From the NCBI RefSeq assembly GCF_001632365.1, contig NW_024468533.1:309836-373835 (forward strand): DNA of 64,000 nucleotides, given 5' to 3'. The stretch is from Laetiporus sulphureus 93-53 (Eukaryota > Basidiomycota > Agaricomycetes > Polyporales > Laetiporaceae). The position numbers and the translations under genes are program-made. How positions within the stretch are numbered: the stretch's first letter is position 1; the number at the start of each line of letters is the position of its first letter. The notes beneath the pieces are model-generated. The model was given only the letters and a program-made list of their open reading frames with translations. It was not told where the DNA came from and searched no databases. This document shows, piece by piece, positions 53,305-64,000 of this stretch.

Positions 53305-54373
53305 ACCTACGGCAAGTGAGAGTCCAGCCCAATTATAACGAATACACCGATAGCAATACAGATTGACATATTAACCACGTACCAATGTGTTCTCTGAAAA
53401 ACTCCGAGGACCTTTGACCACCAGACTGGATGATATGGACAGAAGAATGCCAGACCTATAAATGTGCACAAGCTGCAGTTGTGCGGCACCAAGTTCACTC
53501 GGAAAAGGGAATCATGTAAACCAATCAATAAAATAGCATGTGTGGAAATGTGTTGCATGTACATGGAAGGCATCCTTGATGAACCTGACCGTAAAGGGCA
53601 AGGAAAGATACACAGCACAAACAGAGTCACTTCGAGGGTAGACAGATGAGAGATGCCACTCGATGAACCTTGTGAGTTGCACGCAATTGTGACGCGTTGC
53701 AGAGTAATACATGAAACGTGTGCATACGAGCGCAACATAGACGTCAAAATGGGAGGATTCTGCCTACGACGAACCTACCACGCTGGGAGGCCCAACGATT
53801 CTGAGCCCTTGTTCAACGATTTCACCAACCTATGTTTCACAGCCAACAAAGTTGACTCGATATGTCGTGCATTTCAATGCGGAGGTCCGAAGGACTTACA
53901 CCAGTATAGATAGGCCCGATGACATGGTAACCAGCCTGCTCCTGTGTCGGTGAGAGCAACAGCGATAGATGCTGGTAGCGAGTGAGCACAGAGAGAGTGA
54001 AGCAAAAGCAAAAACCACTGGCAGACATGTCCATAAGTGTCATAGGTGCCGTTGGACTTCAGATAGTCTTGGAGATAGCAGAAACCCAGGTGAGCATCTA
54101 ATATGATAGCGAGATGACAGGAATCGTTGAAGACAGCAATGAAAGTCTTCCAGGCTCTCTGAGGTGTGCCGTTGTTGTCGTTGGTGAATGTGCCAGAGGA
54201 GAAAATCGACGCTCGAAAAAAGTCACGGGTCATGGCATGTGTCATAATGCTTTATCACACGTCACACTGAGAGACTTTGTGGCACACTGGCGCTGCGTAG
54301 CGCTGCATTCTTGCTCGTCTGCTGCTGTCACAGCCCGTCAAACATTGTCGCAGTTCACGACCATACATTGATA
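53305..54373 (-). pseudogene. Decayed inverted copy of block B
   Basis: On the minus strand this matches 25730-26857 along its length: ATCAATGTATGG at one end, FFRASIFSS, WKTFIAVFNDS, ASIAVALTDTGAGWLPCHRA, YAHVSCITLQRVTIACNSQG, MPSMYMQHIS, ICIAIGVFVIIGLDSHLP at the other. It lacks a continuous frame. Differences are mostly transitions by eye. Confidence 0.7.
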
Positions 54374-54789
54374 TTCTCTGGATAAAATTTCAATGCAATC
54401 AGCTACCAGTAAGTGAGTCGGGTGCGATTCAGACTTCGAAGGATCAGAAGATTCTTTCTGCGCAACGGCAGATCATACAGCTGCTCGATGGCCCTAAGTT
54501 TCATTGCAAATACTGAAACGAGCAGATACAATGCTCGCTAAGCCAACGTTGCGAATTTGATCTACATATTCTCGATATAATTGCCCTGTGGCTGACCATT
54601 GGGCAGCTTGGAGACGACATGGCTGTTGCGCTTGACAAGAATACCACTATAACTCTCATGCTGGTGAAGAACCGTTGTTCCACCTGCGAGGACATCGATG
54701 CGGTGTGGGAAGTCACCGATGCCATGGCAGGAGCTAGCAGCATCGTCGACATCATCCCGATCATCATCGCATGTTGTCATGTCAAGATG
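54374..54789. other. Spacer between the two duplicated blocks
   Basis: About 420 bp with no counterpart noticed in the source region, where the two blocks are about 7.6 kb apart. A plus-strand frame from 54619 (75 codons) enters the halogenase copy but is not recognised. Confidence 0.4.
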
Positions 54790-56190
54790 CAGAGGCGCAT
54801 TGATAAACTGCGTGAACACAGGGTTGGCATAGTGCATACAAGGTAGGAGTTTGTTTCAACCTCTTCTTTCTAACACCTTATTTTGTGCGCTTATTAAATC
54901 ACCAGAGTTCTTCATAATTCTACGTGCCTATGAACAGATTCACCTTCAGAAGAACTTATTCTCACGGATGTAGACAAGAATAACTTCAATAGTGCTTTAG
55001 ACATGTTCCGTACTGGTGAGTTCTTGTTAATTGATGACGTCAGTTCGTTGGACGTCTTGTTCCAATGATATATGTTCTCGCGGACAGCTCTGCAAAACTC
55101 ACAGATGTGAAAGTTCAATCTATGATGGACTTTTTTCTGCAGCTGCGTCGATTCCAATGTTGACGCTGACAATATGAGGGCAGTTCATGAGCGGCATGGC
55201 ACTGCTCTGGTTAGCATCAAATTGCCGGTGTCTGGCCTGCAACGTATTGAGACACTGACAGGATCTGACAAAGGGGAGCGTGATATGTTGAAAGTCTTCA
55301 ACGGTGACAATGACCCTATGAACATGGCTTGACACCCATTACTAGGATACGCTGTTCATGTGGAGGAGGAGCAGCTTGGGCCAGAGTGATATCCTCGTTG
55401 CAGCCCTAATTCAAGGAATGGTGGCATACCAGCTATCGACCCCTCATATGACCTCTTCGTGTCTTCCGAGTATATTGTTCAGGCCATTTGTCCTTCTGTT
55501 TTTCGTTTTTCATAGTACTGTTTAGAATGTCATGTGTTATAAGGGGCAGAAGTTGTGATATTCTTTGCTGATGATGAACGTGTAATTCCAAAAACCCGTC
55601 GTTCTTCCACTTTATCGCAGAGGTTGCTGGTCAAACTCAAATGCACTGCCTTCTGCAGTCAGGAAGTGGGTAAAAATTCAAATGTGCTGGGCATTTGTAG
55701 CCTGAAGACGCCAATGTGGGTATTACAGCAGCATAATAGAGAACATGTCGACAACATACTACTGCCGCTCGATACTCGATGTCACTGCACTCTGACTCCT
55801 GACCAACCACTGTACCGCAATTCGTCCTTTGACCACTTTTGTGGTGTTCACTGTTCTCTAATCAAAGGTCAAATGAACTCTGGTCACAAAAGGCTACGGT
55901 ACATGGCCACCATCAACAGGCGCATGACCAAAGTTGTTCAATCATTAATCAGGTTTCAACTGTGTTGTACATCAAACAGGGAGGCCTTCTCACGATGAAC
56001 CAATACATCGGCTGTCAGATTGTTGGTGAAGACAGTCTAACATACGAATCTGCGCCTGTTGACAACAATGAAGACACTGATTCTGGCACCAATAGGTCTT
56101 CTCACTGCGGTTCAGCCCTATAGCATCTCTGTGGCAGTTCAAACGGGTCCAATCCCTGAAACCGCGTGCGGCGCCAGATCTCGATTCTCT
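54790..56190 (+). pseudogene. Decayed inverted copy of the halogenase 3' part
   Basis: The plus strand matches the minus strand of about 17010-18040. It shares the intron border ACAAGGTAGGAGTTT, HLQKN-type CACCTTCAGAAGAA, DMFR, LADSSAKLTDVKVQSMMDFF, LPVSGLQRIETLTGSDKGER, DPMNMA and LGYAVHVEEEQLG, then the 3' flank down to AAACCGCGTGCGGCGCC. Multiple stops and indels prevent translation, and the FAD-binding and WxWxIP parts are absent. About 390 bp of extra sequence interrupt it (55726-56118). Confidence 0.85.
55726..56118. mobile_element. Insertion within the halogenase copy
   Basis: The source reads GGGTATATGATAGCATC; the copy reads GGGTATTA, then about 393 bp, then TATAGCATC. The insert has no recognised domain. 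An internal pair CTTTGACC...GGTCAAA could fold. Terminal repeats are not convincing, so a small element or an unrelated indel are both possible. Confidence 0.4.
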
Positions 56191-56399
56191 TGAGAACTCT
56201 GTACATTGGATGAAAGATTGAAGACGCTGGGGCTGTGAAGCGATTGATCTTCTGTAGTATATCCAAACTGAATGCTCCCAGGTCCTTATCGCTTGTGGCT
56301 CTCTTCCACGCCTCGAGCTGTGAAGCACGATATACAGAGTACTTCACATTCTTTACTTGTCAGTCAATCACGACTCAGCACAATCTAGCAACTTCATTA

Positions 56400-57760
56400 C
56401 TTCCTGTGCTACAGTTCCATCACTGCGTCCCTGTCATTCATGCAGAGCGTGCTGACTCTATTCTCTGTGGCTGATCAACAGGCATTGTTAGCAATGCGGT
56501 ATCTGTCGGGTGAGTACAATACTATATGACAACCTCGGGGCATATGGTGATGCACTGTTGCATTTGTTAGCTGTTGCAGTCACATCACTAATGTGGGATC
56601 ATCTATTGAATGTCGACGAGAGGTTAGACTGGTATGGGGACAGCATTGGACAAGCATGCAAGCACTCGTAACCATCAATTACTATGGTGTGCATGGGGCA
56701 ATGATTTATTTTGCCTATGGTGAGCGTTACACTCTCAACCCGAGCTGAGACTCTCACTCATGGTGCATCTTATCAGTGATGAGTGGCTTTGGGCCTGATT
56801 TGTCTCATCCTGTGAGTGGCAGCCATTCTCCATATAACATACATGAACCAAGTGTGCACTTTTGCACAGATGTGAGTGACGCCCACTCCTTTCGACCTTT
56901 TATATATGCAGCGCAGGTGCGAGGGCTTTGTCATTTTTGGCGGTGCATATGTGATGATTAGCATTGGCTTATCGCAAAGTACGTCCACATATGAGCTCCA
57001 TTCTGATCACATATTGAGTCTTAGCCGCAGTCATTTTACTATTGCGCGTGATGAAAGTTTGGGATGACAGGCAGTTTATAAAGGTAGCACTCATCCTTGG
57101 CTTCGGAATATGCTATGGTATGAGTGTCGCTTTCAATACTTTAATGATGCGGCAGCCTGCCAGTGAGTGACAGCATTGGACTCTCTTGCACCTCCTGTGG
57201 CACTCTGACTGCTACCTTCCATTGTGCAGTGAAGATACTTTATTCAGACAAGCCCCGTACATGCTACATTCAAGACAAAGATGTCTACATAGCTGGCACA
57301 TGGGGAGCAATGATATGCATGTGCATTCCATATCCAGGAATCGTCCACTGAATTTCATGCTAGCTATTGTACGATGTCTTCGTCTTCATGTTGCTGGTCG
57401 TGAATGCCTTAAACTGACCCCGCTGATATGACCACGAGATCATAACTAATCTCAAGCGTGATGGTGCTATCATATTCGTTGTAAGTTATATGTTTGTCAT
57501 CAATGATCTACGTGTTCACTCCGATGCTTTCAGGTACTATTTGGTAAGTAAGATCTCAGACTCACGGAGAGATCTTGTCACATCAATTCCACGGTGTAGG
57601 GCTTTGAATGATTGCCTTCTTACAAAGCATTATCGGCGATGTATGTTGTCGAAGTGTCTTATCCTGATGAGTATACTAATCCTTCTTCTTGATCAGGCAG
57701 CGGAAACCTTCATAACAATACTGTAAGCATCAAGGATTTAGGAAGAATATAAAAATCTCA
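56400..57760 (+). pseudogene. DUF6533-type membrane protein, decayed
   Basis: Pieces in order resemble the Agaricomycete DUF6533 membrane proteins: ADQQALLAMRYLS then AVTSLMWDHLLNVDERLDWY (the DUF6533 core, about 56560-56640), LVTINYYGVHGAMIYFAY, CEGFVIFGGAYVMISIGL, LLLRVMKVWDDRQFIKVALI with LGFGICYGMSVAFNTLMM, and YDVFVFMLLVVNALN. Stops and frame changes interrupt several exons. Confidence 0.55.
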
Positions 57761-58749
57761 TGTTTTCTGGCAGGGTTGTATGGTCTCTTGATACCAACCT
57801 CTCATTTTGACTCTTCCTGAAGTCGAATTATGCCAAAATCGTGATGAGAAGTCATTCACAGTGTGACGTATTGTCATCATCTGCAGAGACAGTTCTTATC
57901 GTGTAGGAAATTGAGCTAGCTACTATGTAAGATAACTAGTGTCAGATGGGATATGTCTTCATGTATTATGTGGATGAAATAGGTGGGATTGACTGCCACA
58001 TAATAACTGGGAATTTGAATACTAATATGTCAGGCGAGGACCATGTTATTCAGCAGTATTGACAAACCATGTACTACTAACACAGTCACGTTTTGATCCT
58101 CATGATCGACTGCTGTCTTGAAGTATTGCAACAGACTCAGCCGAATGCGAAGAATTCTACTTTCAAATGTTTTCGGGTATCTGGATGCGACCATCATCAG
58201 CAAAAAAAATTCATGCTACATCGCACGATGTAGTTTCTATAGTCATGGTAGCTCTATTGGTAAGTTACCCTTTACGGTAGACATGGTAGCTGCCTGCACC
58301 ACCCACATAGCACCCCATAGCAGCTTAGCGTCAGTATATTGCTCTACGATAGGCACCATAGCCCCATTGATTGATAGGGCACATTGTGAATAGAGCTCCG
58401 TGTAGATACCTTCCAAACTACATATTACTAATTGTCTCAATATGTGATGGAATTTTATACCTTGTTCAACGAAAATGCATTGTTTTGACAGAACACTGTA
58501 TCATTAACATGATGGTCCACCGATTGCCAGTGCCCAAAATGTCACTATCTGTTTCACCAGCATGTGCTGCCAACTCCGCTGCCACCTTTGCATGAATGTC
58601 TGCTGACAAGCCTGCAGCCGCCGGAGCTTGTGGAGCATCTGGTACAATGTCAGTTTGACTTACGAAGCGTGACAAGAATGAATAACTTACAATGCACATC
58701 GAAACATTTCATGCGGATGATGGGGGATAGTGCTTCATGAGACGATGTC
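57761..58749. other. Decayed sequence, nothing recognised
   Basis: Short frames only, AT-rich. It lies between the DUF6533 remnant and the kinase remnant. Confidence 0.3.
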
Positions 58750-59840
58750 ACAGTGACAGTTGAGAAGATTTGATTCTGAAGGTAGTATGACCACCGTTGC
58801 ATCTTCCAGTAGTCGTATGATGTGAACCTGTAAAGTGGTGCTCAGTCTGAACAACTTGCAATTCACGGATACAGGACACTCACTCTTCCTCCATCTGTTG
58901 CATCTCCGCGCTCAGGTTGTTGATCTCTTGCACCTTCCATTGCCATGCCTTGAGCAGGTTGTCCTCAAGCAGCACCTCCTCAAGTTCATGTGATGCATCC
59001 ACATTCGCTTTCTTTGACTGAGGCCAAAGGCTGTCAGTGTTGCAAGTTCAGATGAAACATGTCACATGCTGTGCACGTACATCAGGCATGAATGGTGATA
59101 TCTGTCTCTCCTCCTCCAGTGAGTCATAAGCTGTGATCTACCATGCAAATGTGCTTGTGCCTCCTTCTCATCACCATGTGCTGCCATACAGAACAGCACT
59201 TATCAGATGGCCGCATACACTGTAGGACAGCTCAACATACCAAACTGAGCAACAGACAGCTTCTCCATCTCATGCAGCATAGCATCACACCAAGCATCTG
59301 AAGCGAATGCACTCAGCTCGATCTCCTCGATGGTATTTGCTTGCTGTGTGGGAATCTGTGCATCGGGTATAGATCTGTTTCATCAGAATCACAGAGGAGG
59401 TGGAGGAAAGAAAAATATGGACATGCATAACTTCCTCGAACTTCTTTAGAGCCTTGTGGAAGCCGATGAGGTTGAGCATCTACTGGTGCAGTAAATAGAT
59501 GGTCGACGAGCATGTGCAATGAAGTAGACTCTTCAGAACCTCCAGACCGCTGAAGAGATCGCATGTGAGTGAATAAAGACAAGGAATGCCAGAAGTCTGC
59601 TCACCTTTGAGAACATCACTCTTACCTGTAGTACTTCAGCTTGCTCTTCGCATCATCGGGGAACCAGAGTGAATCCTTAGTAATGCTGTATGTGCGAGGT
59701 CGCCATTCGTCTTGCCTGAAAATGGTCTTCGCCAGAATATGAGCTCATACGCGCAGATACTGAGCGACCACCAGTCAATGATATATGTGTACCCATGCTT
59801 GGCCAGAACCTCTGGCGCTACGGAACCTATCACACTGTTG
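58750..59840 (-). pseudogene. AGC/YANK-like Ser/Thr protein kinase, partial
   Basis: Only the C-lobe and tail are present. The minus strand reads GSVAPEVLAKHGYTYIIDWW (kinase APE motif and the DxWxxG region), then SLSICAYELIFWRRPFSGKT, SITKDSLWFPDDAKSKLKYY, and near the end SKKANVDASHELEEVLLEDN and LSAEMQQMEEE joined by an intron to FTSYD, the C-terminal pattern of fungal STK32/YANK-like kinases. The Gly of WWSLG is Ser. The glycine loop, the catalytic HRD and DFG are not found upstream within 60.4 kb, so it is a truncated remnant. Confidence 0.6.
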
Positions 59841-60443
59841 GACGTACACTCACTGGCGGCGCTTTCAGACTGATTGTCTGATTGTCCTGGAGGCCAGTCC
59901 TCAGATCCCGTAGAGCAGAACTAGAAGAAATACGATGTGAACAGGTGAGCCGGCGGAAGGCAGGCTCGTCGAGACTAGCAATCTTTTGGTAGTCGAGGCA
60001 AACTGTAACTGATAGGAGGTGAGAGGTGAGAAGACCCAAACAACCAAGAACTGAGAGATGTGAGTGAGAGAGAGTGAGGATAGCACAGCCCATTCACTGG
60101 CGTTGGCACGACGAAGAGGAGTGAGAAGAGTCAGAAAACTTTTTCTAAGTGCTACGGGAATGGCCGAAGCATATGTAAGCGTGTTCCCACAGTTATCGGC
60201 TGTGGCGCATTGTAACGTGCCATTACAGAGACACACATTTCACTCATTGTTACAATTTGCGACAAGTTGGTCAATTACTACAGGTCAGAAACACTAGAGA
60301 TCTTCGCCAAACCATTGCAAGCAGCTCGAGGGCTTAGTGCTCAAAAACATAGTCACCCTTCTCCACTGTCTTGGCCCGGACTCCTCGTTAGGCATGCTGG
60401 TGCCAGTTGACAGCTCAGCAGTTGCCATCCACTGCTTTATGAT
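59841..60443. other. Sequence between kinase remnant and copia element
   Basis: Some plus-strand open reading (LVPVDSSAVAIHCFMI) runs into the left LTR and continues after the right LTR (ANCLKNIIPFLKTCM), so the copia insertion appears to split an older coding-like stretch. The protein is not recognised. Confidence 0.35.
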
Positions 60444-61924
60444 TGTTGGAAGGAGAGTGCGCGCGGCACTCAGGTACGCTCTTGTCGCAAGCGGAGAGAA
60501 GTGGCTGGTCAGACGGTCAGAGCGACATGCCCTAGCAACTAGTGGGCATCGTACGATAGAGTCCGACCATGGCATTAGTCAATAAATAATGGACTGAGAA
60601 GATGTACATACCTCAGTAGTTTACTATGTCTAAACGACTCTAACGAGGTCCCTGGACAACGGACTCATCTTTGCTGTGCTTAGACCGGGAAACTCCGAGA
60701 TAAACTACCTCCATACCTTATTCTTTGGCCTCTGCTGCATCTGCTCACATTCTCCCTGTGCAACTGAGCATCAACCTGACATGTCCAAGACAACCGAGAC
60801 CACGAAGTTCCCTCTCTTGGGTGAGGGCAACTACAGTGAGTGGGTGATCTGGATGGAAGCAGAGCTGATCAGAAAGGAGCTGTGGGAGGTGATGACAATT
60901 GAAACATCGCCACCGACGGATGCGACGGAGATGGAGGCAGCAGTGTGGCTGGAGGCAGAAAAGACCAAGCGCTTGACGACCAAGATGGCGAAAGCGTGGG
61001 CGGAAATGGTGCTGTGGGTATCGGCAGGGCAGCTGGTGCACCTGGTGAGTCGTGACCCTATGGAGTGCTGGGCGACTCTGGTGCAGGTGCACTGAGCGTA
61101 CGGGTTTGTGACCCGACTGGCGATGCAGTGATGCTTCTACAGGGCAGTGAAGGGCCTCGACGAGGTGATGTTAGCATGGATCAGGCGGGTGAAGAAAATG
61201 GCCGCAGATCTGGAATACGCCAGGGTAAAAGTAGAAGAAGAGAACATGGTGTTGGGACTCACCATGGGCCTTGGAGAACACTACGACCAGCTCGTAGTCG
61301 CGCTCGACTCGATCCCACCCAAACAGCTCACTGTCGCAAACGTTACAGCGAGACTTCTGAATGAGGAGACCCACCAGAAAGATATGGAGGATGACCGGGA
61401 TGCAGTGGCCATGATAGCTAAGGCTGGGAAAGGGAAGTGGAAGGCAGCTGCAGGGGGGGCGAGAAGTGTAAGTGCTTCAAGTGCGGAGGAATAGGGCACG
61501 TACGGAAGGACTGCCCGACCAAGTCAGATGATGGCAAGGACGACTCGGATGATGAGGAAGGGAAGCCGGATGACAAGGGTGCGAAGGCCAGGGTGGCGTA
61601 TACTGACGGCCACATTCGCCTATTCTGACAGCTTGATGACAGCGATCGAGGGGGCGTGTTGGAAGGAGAGTGTGCGCGGCACTCAGGTACGCTCTTGTCG
61701 CAAGCAGGGAGAAGTGGCCGGTCAGACGGTCAGAGCGACGTGCCCTAGCAATGAGTGGGCATTGTACGATAGAGTCCGACCGTGGCATTAGTCAATAAAT
61801 AACGGACCGAGAAGATGTACATACCTCGGTAGTTTACTATGTCTAAACGACTCTAACGAGGTCCCTGGACAACGGACTCGTCTTTGCTGTGCTCTCGCTG
61901 TGCTTAGACCGGGAAACTCCGAGA
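60444..61924 (+). mobile_element. Small LTR-gag-LTR copia-type element (no pol)
   Basis: LTRs of 257 bp (60444-60700) and 268 bp (61657-61924) begin TGTTGGAAGGAGAGTG and end ACTCCGAGA; ATGAT flanks both sides (60439-60443 and 61925-61929). The only coding sequence between them is gag. Protease, integrase, RT and RNase H are all missing, so mobility would depend on a full-length relative. The right LTR has 11 extra bases (CTGTGCTCTCG-type duplication) near its end. GAGGGGGCG directly before the right LTR is the polypurine tract. Confidence 0.85.
60781..61628 (+). pseudogene. Copia-type gag (UBN2-like) with CCHC zinc knuckle
   Basis: ATG at 60781: MSKTTETTKFPLLGEGNYSE, then WVIWMEAELIRKELWEVM, typical of copia gag N-termini. 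The middle reads VKGLDEVMLAWIRRVKKMAA and MGLGEHYDQLVVALDS. The zinc knuckle is CFKCGGIGHVRKDC. In-frame TGA at 61093-61095 and about 61129, and a one-base shift at the G7 run near 61458, break it. The stretch Q-stop-C just before FYRAVKG would be R-R-R if three CpG transitions were reversed in thought, i.e. CGG/CGA/CGC decay. Confidence 0.8.
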
Positions 61925-62103
61925 ATGATTGCTAATTGTTTAAAGAACATCATCCCGTTCCTTAAGACTTGCATGTCACAAGGGTATGTACAATTTTTGA
62001 CCTTCTAGGACATTTGTTCGAAGGTGCATCAGACATGGTGATCAAGTCACCATGAATACATACCTTCAACATGTAATGATTTCATCCTCATGTGAGTAGT
62101 ACC

Positions 62104-62382
62104 TGTTGGAATCTGGGCATGGAGCACAGATGTGAGAGGCCCCAGTGCGACCTGCGCCACTGATGTGAGAGAGTAGTAGCGCACGTGTATATAATAGGGC
62201 ATGGCTACAATGGGACGGGCCATCAGTTTGGCCCCGTGGAGCCATCTTCTAGAGAGCAGGTGACTCCTGAACTCCTGGCCATGCAGCGGGCTGGCCAGGA
62301 AAGTCAACAGTACCTTGTACATAGACATTCGGAATAATAGATACACTATTTGCTCTTCTGGCATACTGACTCTCGAATCTCA
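62104..62382. repeat. Possible solo LTR
   Basis: A 279-bp stretch begins TGTTGGAATCTGG and ends CGAATCTCA, with a TATA-like TATATAATAG inside. These are copia-LTR-like features. The flanking 5-mers are GTACC and GTAGA, which match only in part, so the identification is tentative. Confidence 0.35.
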
Positions 62383-63360
62383 GTAGAATCCCTAGTGTGT
62401 CTTTGTTGGGTAAGTAACATATAAGTGCCAGCCACTTAAGGGTATGTAGTGTTGTGTAGCATGGAAAGCAGATGACATAGATCTACAGCGCCCTCCATAG
62501 CATGAACGGGTGCTACCGAGGCAATGGGCGCTACATAGTGGCGGGTGGGCGCTATATGGCTAAGGCCTTTTTGCTGATGATGAACTTAGAAAAGTAAGGA
62601 ATATGGTTGACACCGCGTATACTATATTATCTGAGGTGAATTCCAAGGAAGGTGTATACTCTTGTCCCAGCTCATTGACCTGTTTTAAAATGTCAAAGAC
62701 GACAAGGTGACAACCAACGGTGTGGATACTGCTAGCATCACATCAGGGCAACGACTGAAATTGATACAGTGGCTGATGAGTACTACAGGACAACACTCAC
62801 CGCATGCCCAGTCCAAAAGATTAACCTTTCGGAACCCGTTGAGATGTGTGATTCTGGTCATACCTGAAATGATCAGGATTAAACCTTATGGGCTCCGGAT
62901 ACATTTCAGGACCATGTAGTGCAGTTCAATCATTACAATCAAGCATGGACAGCCACAGCCGAAATCAGATCCAGACGGCAAGAGTCCTGTGGTAGCCTCT
63001 GGACCAAAGAGCAAGTCAGGATGCGACAAAGGGCAAGGGCCGCCAATGAGGCCGCCAAGGGCATCAATATGCAGACAGCCGGCCTGATAATGTCATTTCC
63101 AGCAACGTCACGGCATTACAAATAAGAAGCAGCACAATGGCATCATCTTCGAAGATGGAGATCATTAGCATACCGATTCTTGTATTCCCACGGAGCAATT
63201 CTTGGATTCGATACACTGGCACTTGTCTGTAAGAAACTGTGATTGCGTGCGTTGGACGTCCCATGCTCAGGACTTCGCTATCCTGTTCAAAGGCCATCTT
63301 CACGTATCGCGCACCGAAACATGATGCATGATGTCCTGAGTATAATACTACATAGCGACA
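62383..63360. other. Decayed sequence without a supported gene
   Basis: Plus-strand pieces such as DDELRKVRNMVDTAYTILSE and DEYYRTTLTACPVQKINLSE look coding but cannot be assigned or joined. Confidence 0.3.
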
Positions 63361-64000
63361 TTACATCATGGGGCAGATGCTCGTGGCCATGCAACGACAA
63401 ATACATTCAACCATGAAAAGTGGTCGCAGTCGTTTAAGGCTCTGCATGGCCCGCGTTGAGCACCGAAGATGGCTTCTTCTAATCGCTTTCCTCGCTGCAC
63501 GCTCACCATGAATGGGTACATAGAGAACGTCTGGTCGTCCGCCTGCGTTATGCGACCTGCAATGGCAAATTCGGACAGCAATTTGTCCCATGATGCGCGT
63601 TGCGCCCAGCCGAGCCCGGCACGCACGTTGATGAGCATGAATGAGATGCCCGCGACCATCAGCAGGCCACACCATCAGTTACCATCTCTGTATCGCCATC
63701 GGGCTTGCAACAGATAACTGCCAAGGAGCCATCAATCAACAGAGATGACCATCTGCGATGATATGTGCCAACCACACGGCGGCGCCACGAGGCCCTATGG
63801 TTCTCAGCCTCCGGGAAGTATTCCGTATGATCATGAGGCAGTCCAGCAATGCAATGGCCGTGAGGTTGCTGTCAGGCAGGCTGATGAAGTATTGTCCGAG
63901 GTGAAAATTTACGAGGGCTGTAGACACATAGGAAAACGAGTGACTCAGCCTCGATGTATAATGCGAGTGCTGTATAAATACCTGTAGACACATAGGAAAA
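63361..64000 (-). pseudogene. C-terminal part of a membrane protein, continues past window end
   Basis: The minus strand has VAGISFMLINVRAGLGWAQR, a polar stretch, then MYPFMVSVQRGKRLEEAIFG near 63480, and upstream FSYVSTALVNFHLGQYFISL near 63900. This order resembles the last helix and tail of the uncharacterised DUF6533-type proteins. An intron acceptor-like TCTACAG occurs at 63918 and again at 63982. Whether the gene is intact cannot be told, since most of it lies outside the window. Confidence 0.4.

Noticed and set aside
62404..62580. Second LTR-like stretch starting TGTTGGGTAAG
   Set aside because: No matching end, no target duplication and no second copy in the window.

Overview
The window looks like nuclear DNA of a basidiomycete fungus, most likely an Agaricomycete. 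Genes are split by many short GT-AG introns of about 50-70 bp. There is an F-box/LRR-like protein and a GPR1/FUN34/YaaH transporter, and the families of multi-pass membrane proteins (DUF6533 and DUF6534 types) are ones typically expanded in Agaricomycetes. There are no bacterial operon signals. Exon coordinates come from translating by eye; outer limits are more secure than individual splice sites.

Region 1 (about 1-14.8 kb, GC-rich, ordinary genes): the 3' part of a short-chain dehydrogenase (+), converging on a Nup84/Nup107-family nucleoporin (-); two copies of a roughly 120-bp coding-like segment; a damaged F-box gene (-); a GPR1/FUN34/YaaH acetate/ammonium-type transporter (-); then almost 4 kb without a gene I can support.

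Region 2 (about 14.8-38.2 kb, accessory metabolism): a cytochrome P450 (+), a flavin-dependent halogenase (-) with a probable frameshift near its C-terminus, an alpha/beta hydrolase of monoacylglycerol-lipase type (-), a seven-helix-like membrane protein (-), a decayed gene block, two DUF6534-type membrane proteins (+ and -) and a GMC oxidoreductase (+). P450, halogenase, hydrolase and GMC oxidase together look like tailoring enzymes for a halogenated secondary metabolite, but no PKS, NRPS or terpene synthase backbone gene is visible here.

Region 3 (about 38.2-50.6 kb, mobile DNA): a 244-bp MITE with long imperfect terminal inverted repeats and a 3-bp target duplication, then a complete-length Ty3/Gypsy chromovirus (41837-50640, coding on the minus strand) with 715/714-bp LTRs and a GTAAG target duplication. 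Its pol ends in a chromodomain fused to a dUTPase-like domain with all five dUTPase motifs, and it carries two extra open frames between the 5' LTR and gag. Gag-pol is broken by about ten stops, every one TGA, as expected from CGA-to-TGA (CpG) decay.

Region 4 (about 50.6-64 kb, decayed): an inverted, degenerate copy of two blocks from region 2 (the 25.7-26.9 kb block and the 3' end of the halogenase), a decayed DUF6533-type gene, a decayed AGC/YANK-like protein kinase, a small LTR-gag-LTR copia-type element without pol, a possible solo LTR, and the C-terminal part of another membrane protein running off the end. Transition-type changes in these copies point to strong CpG mutation in repeats.
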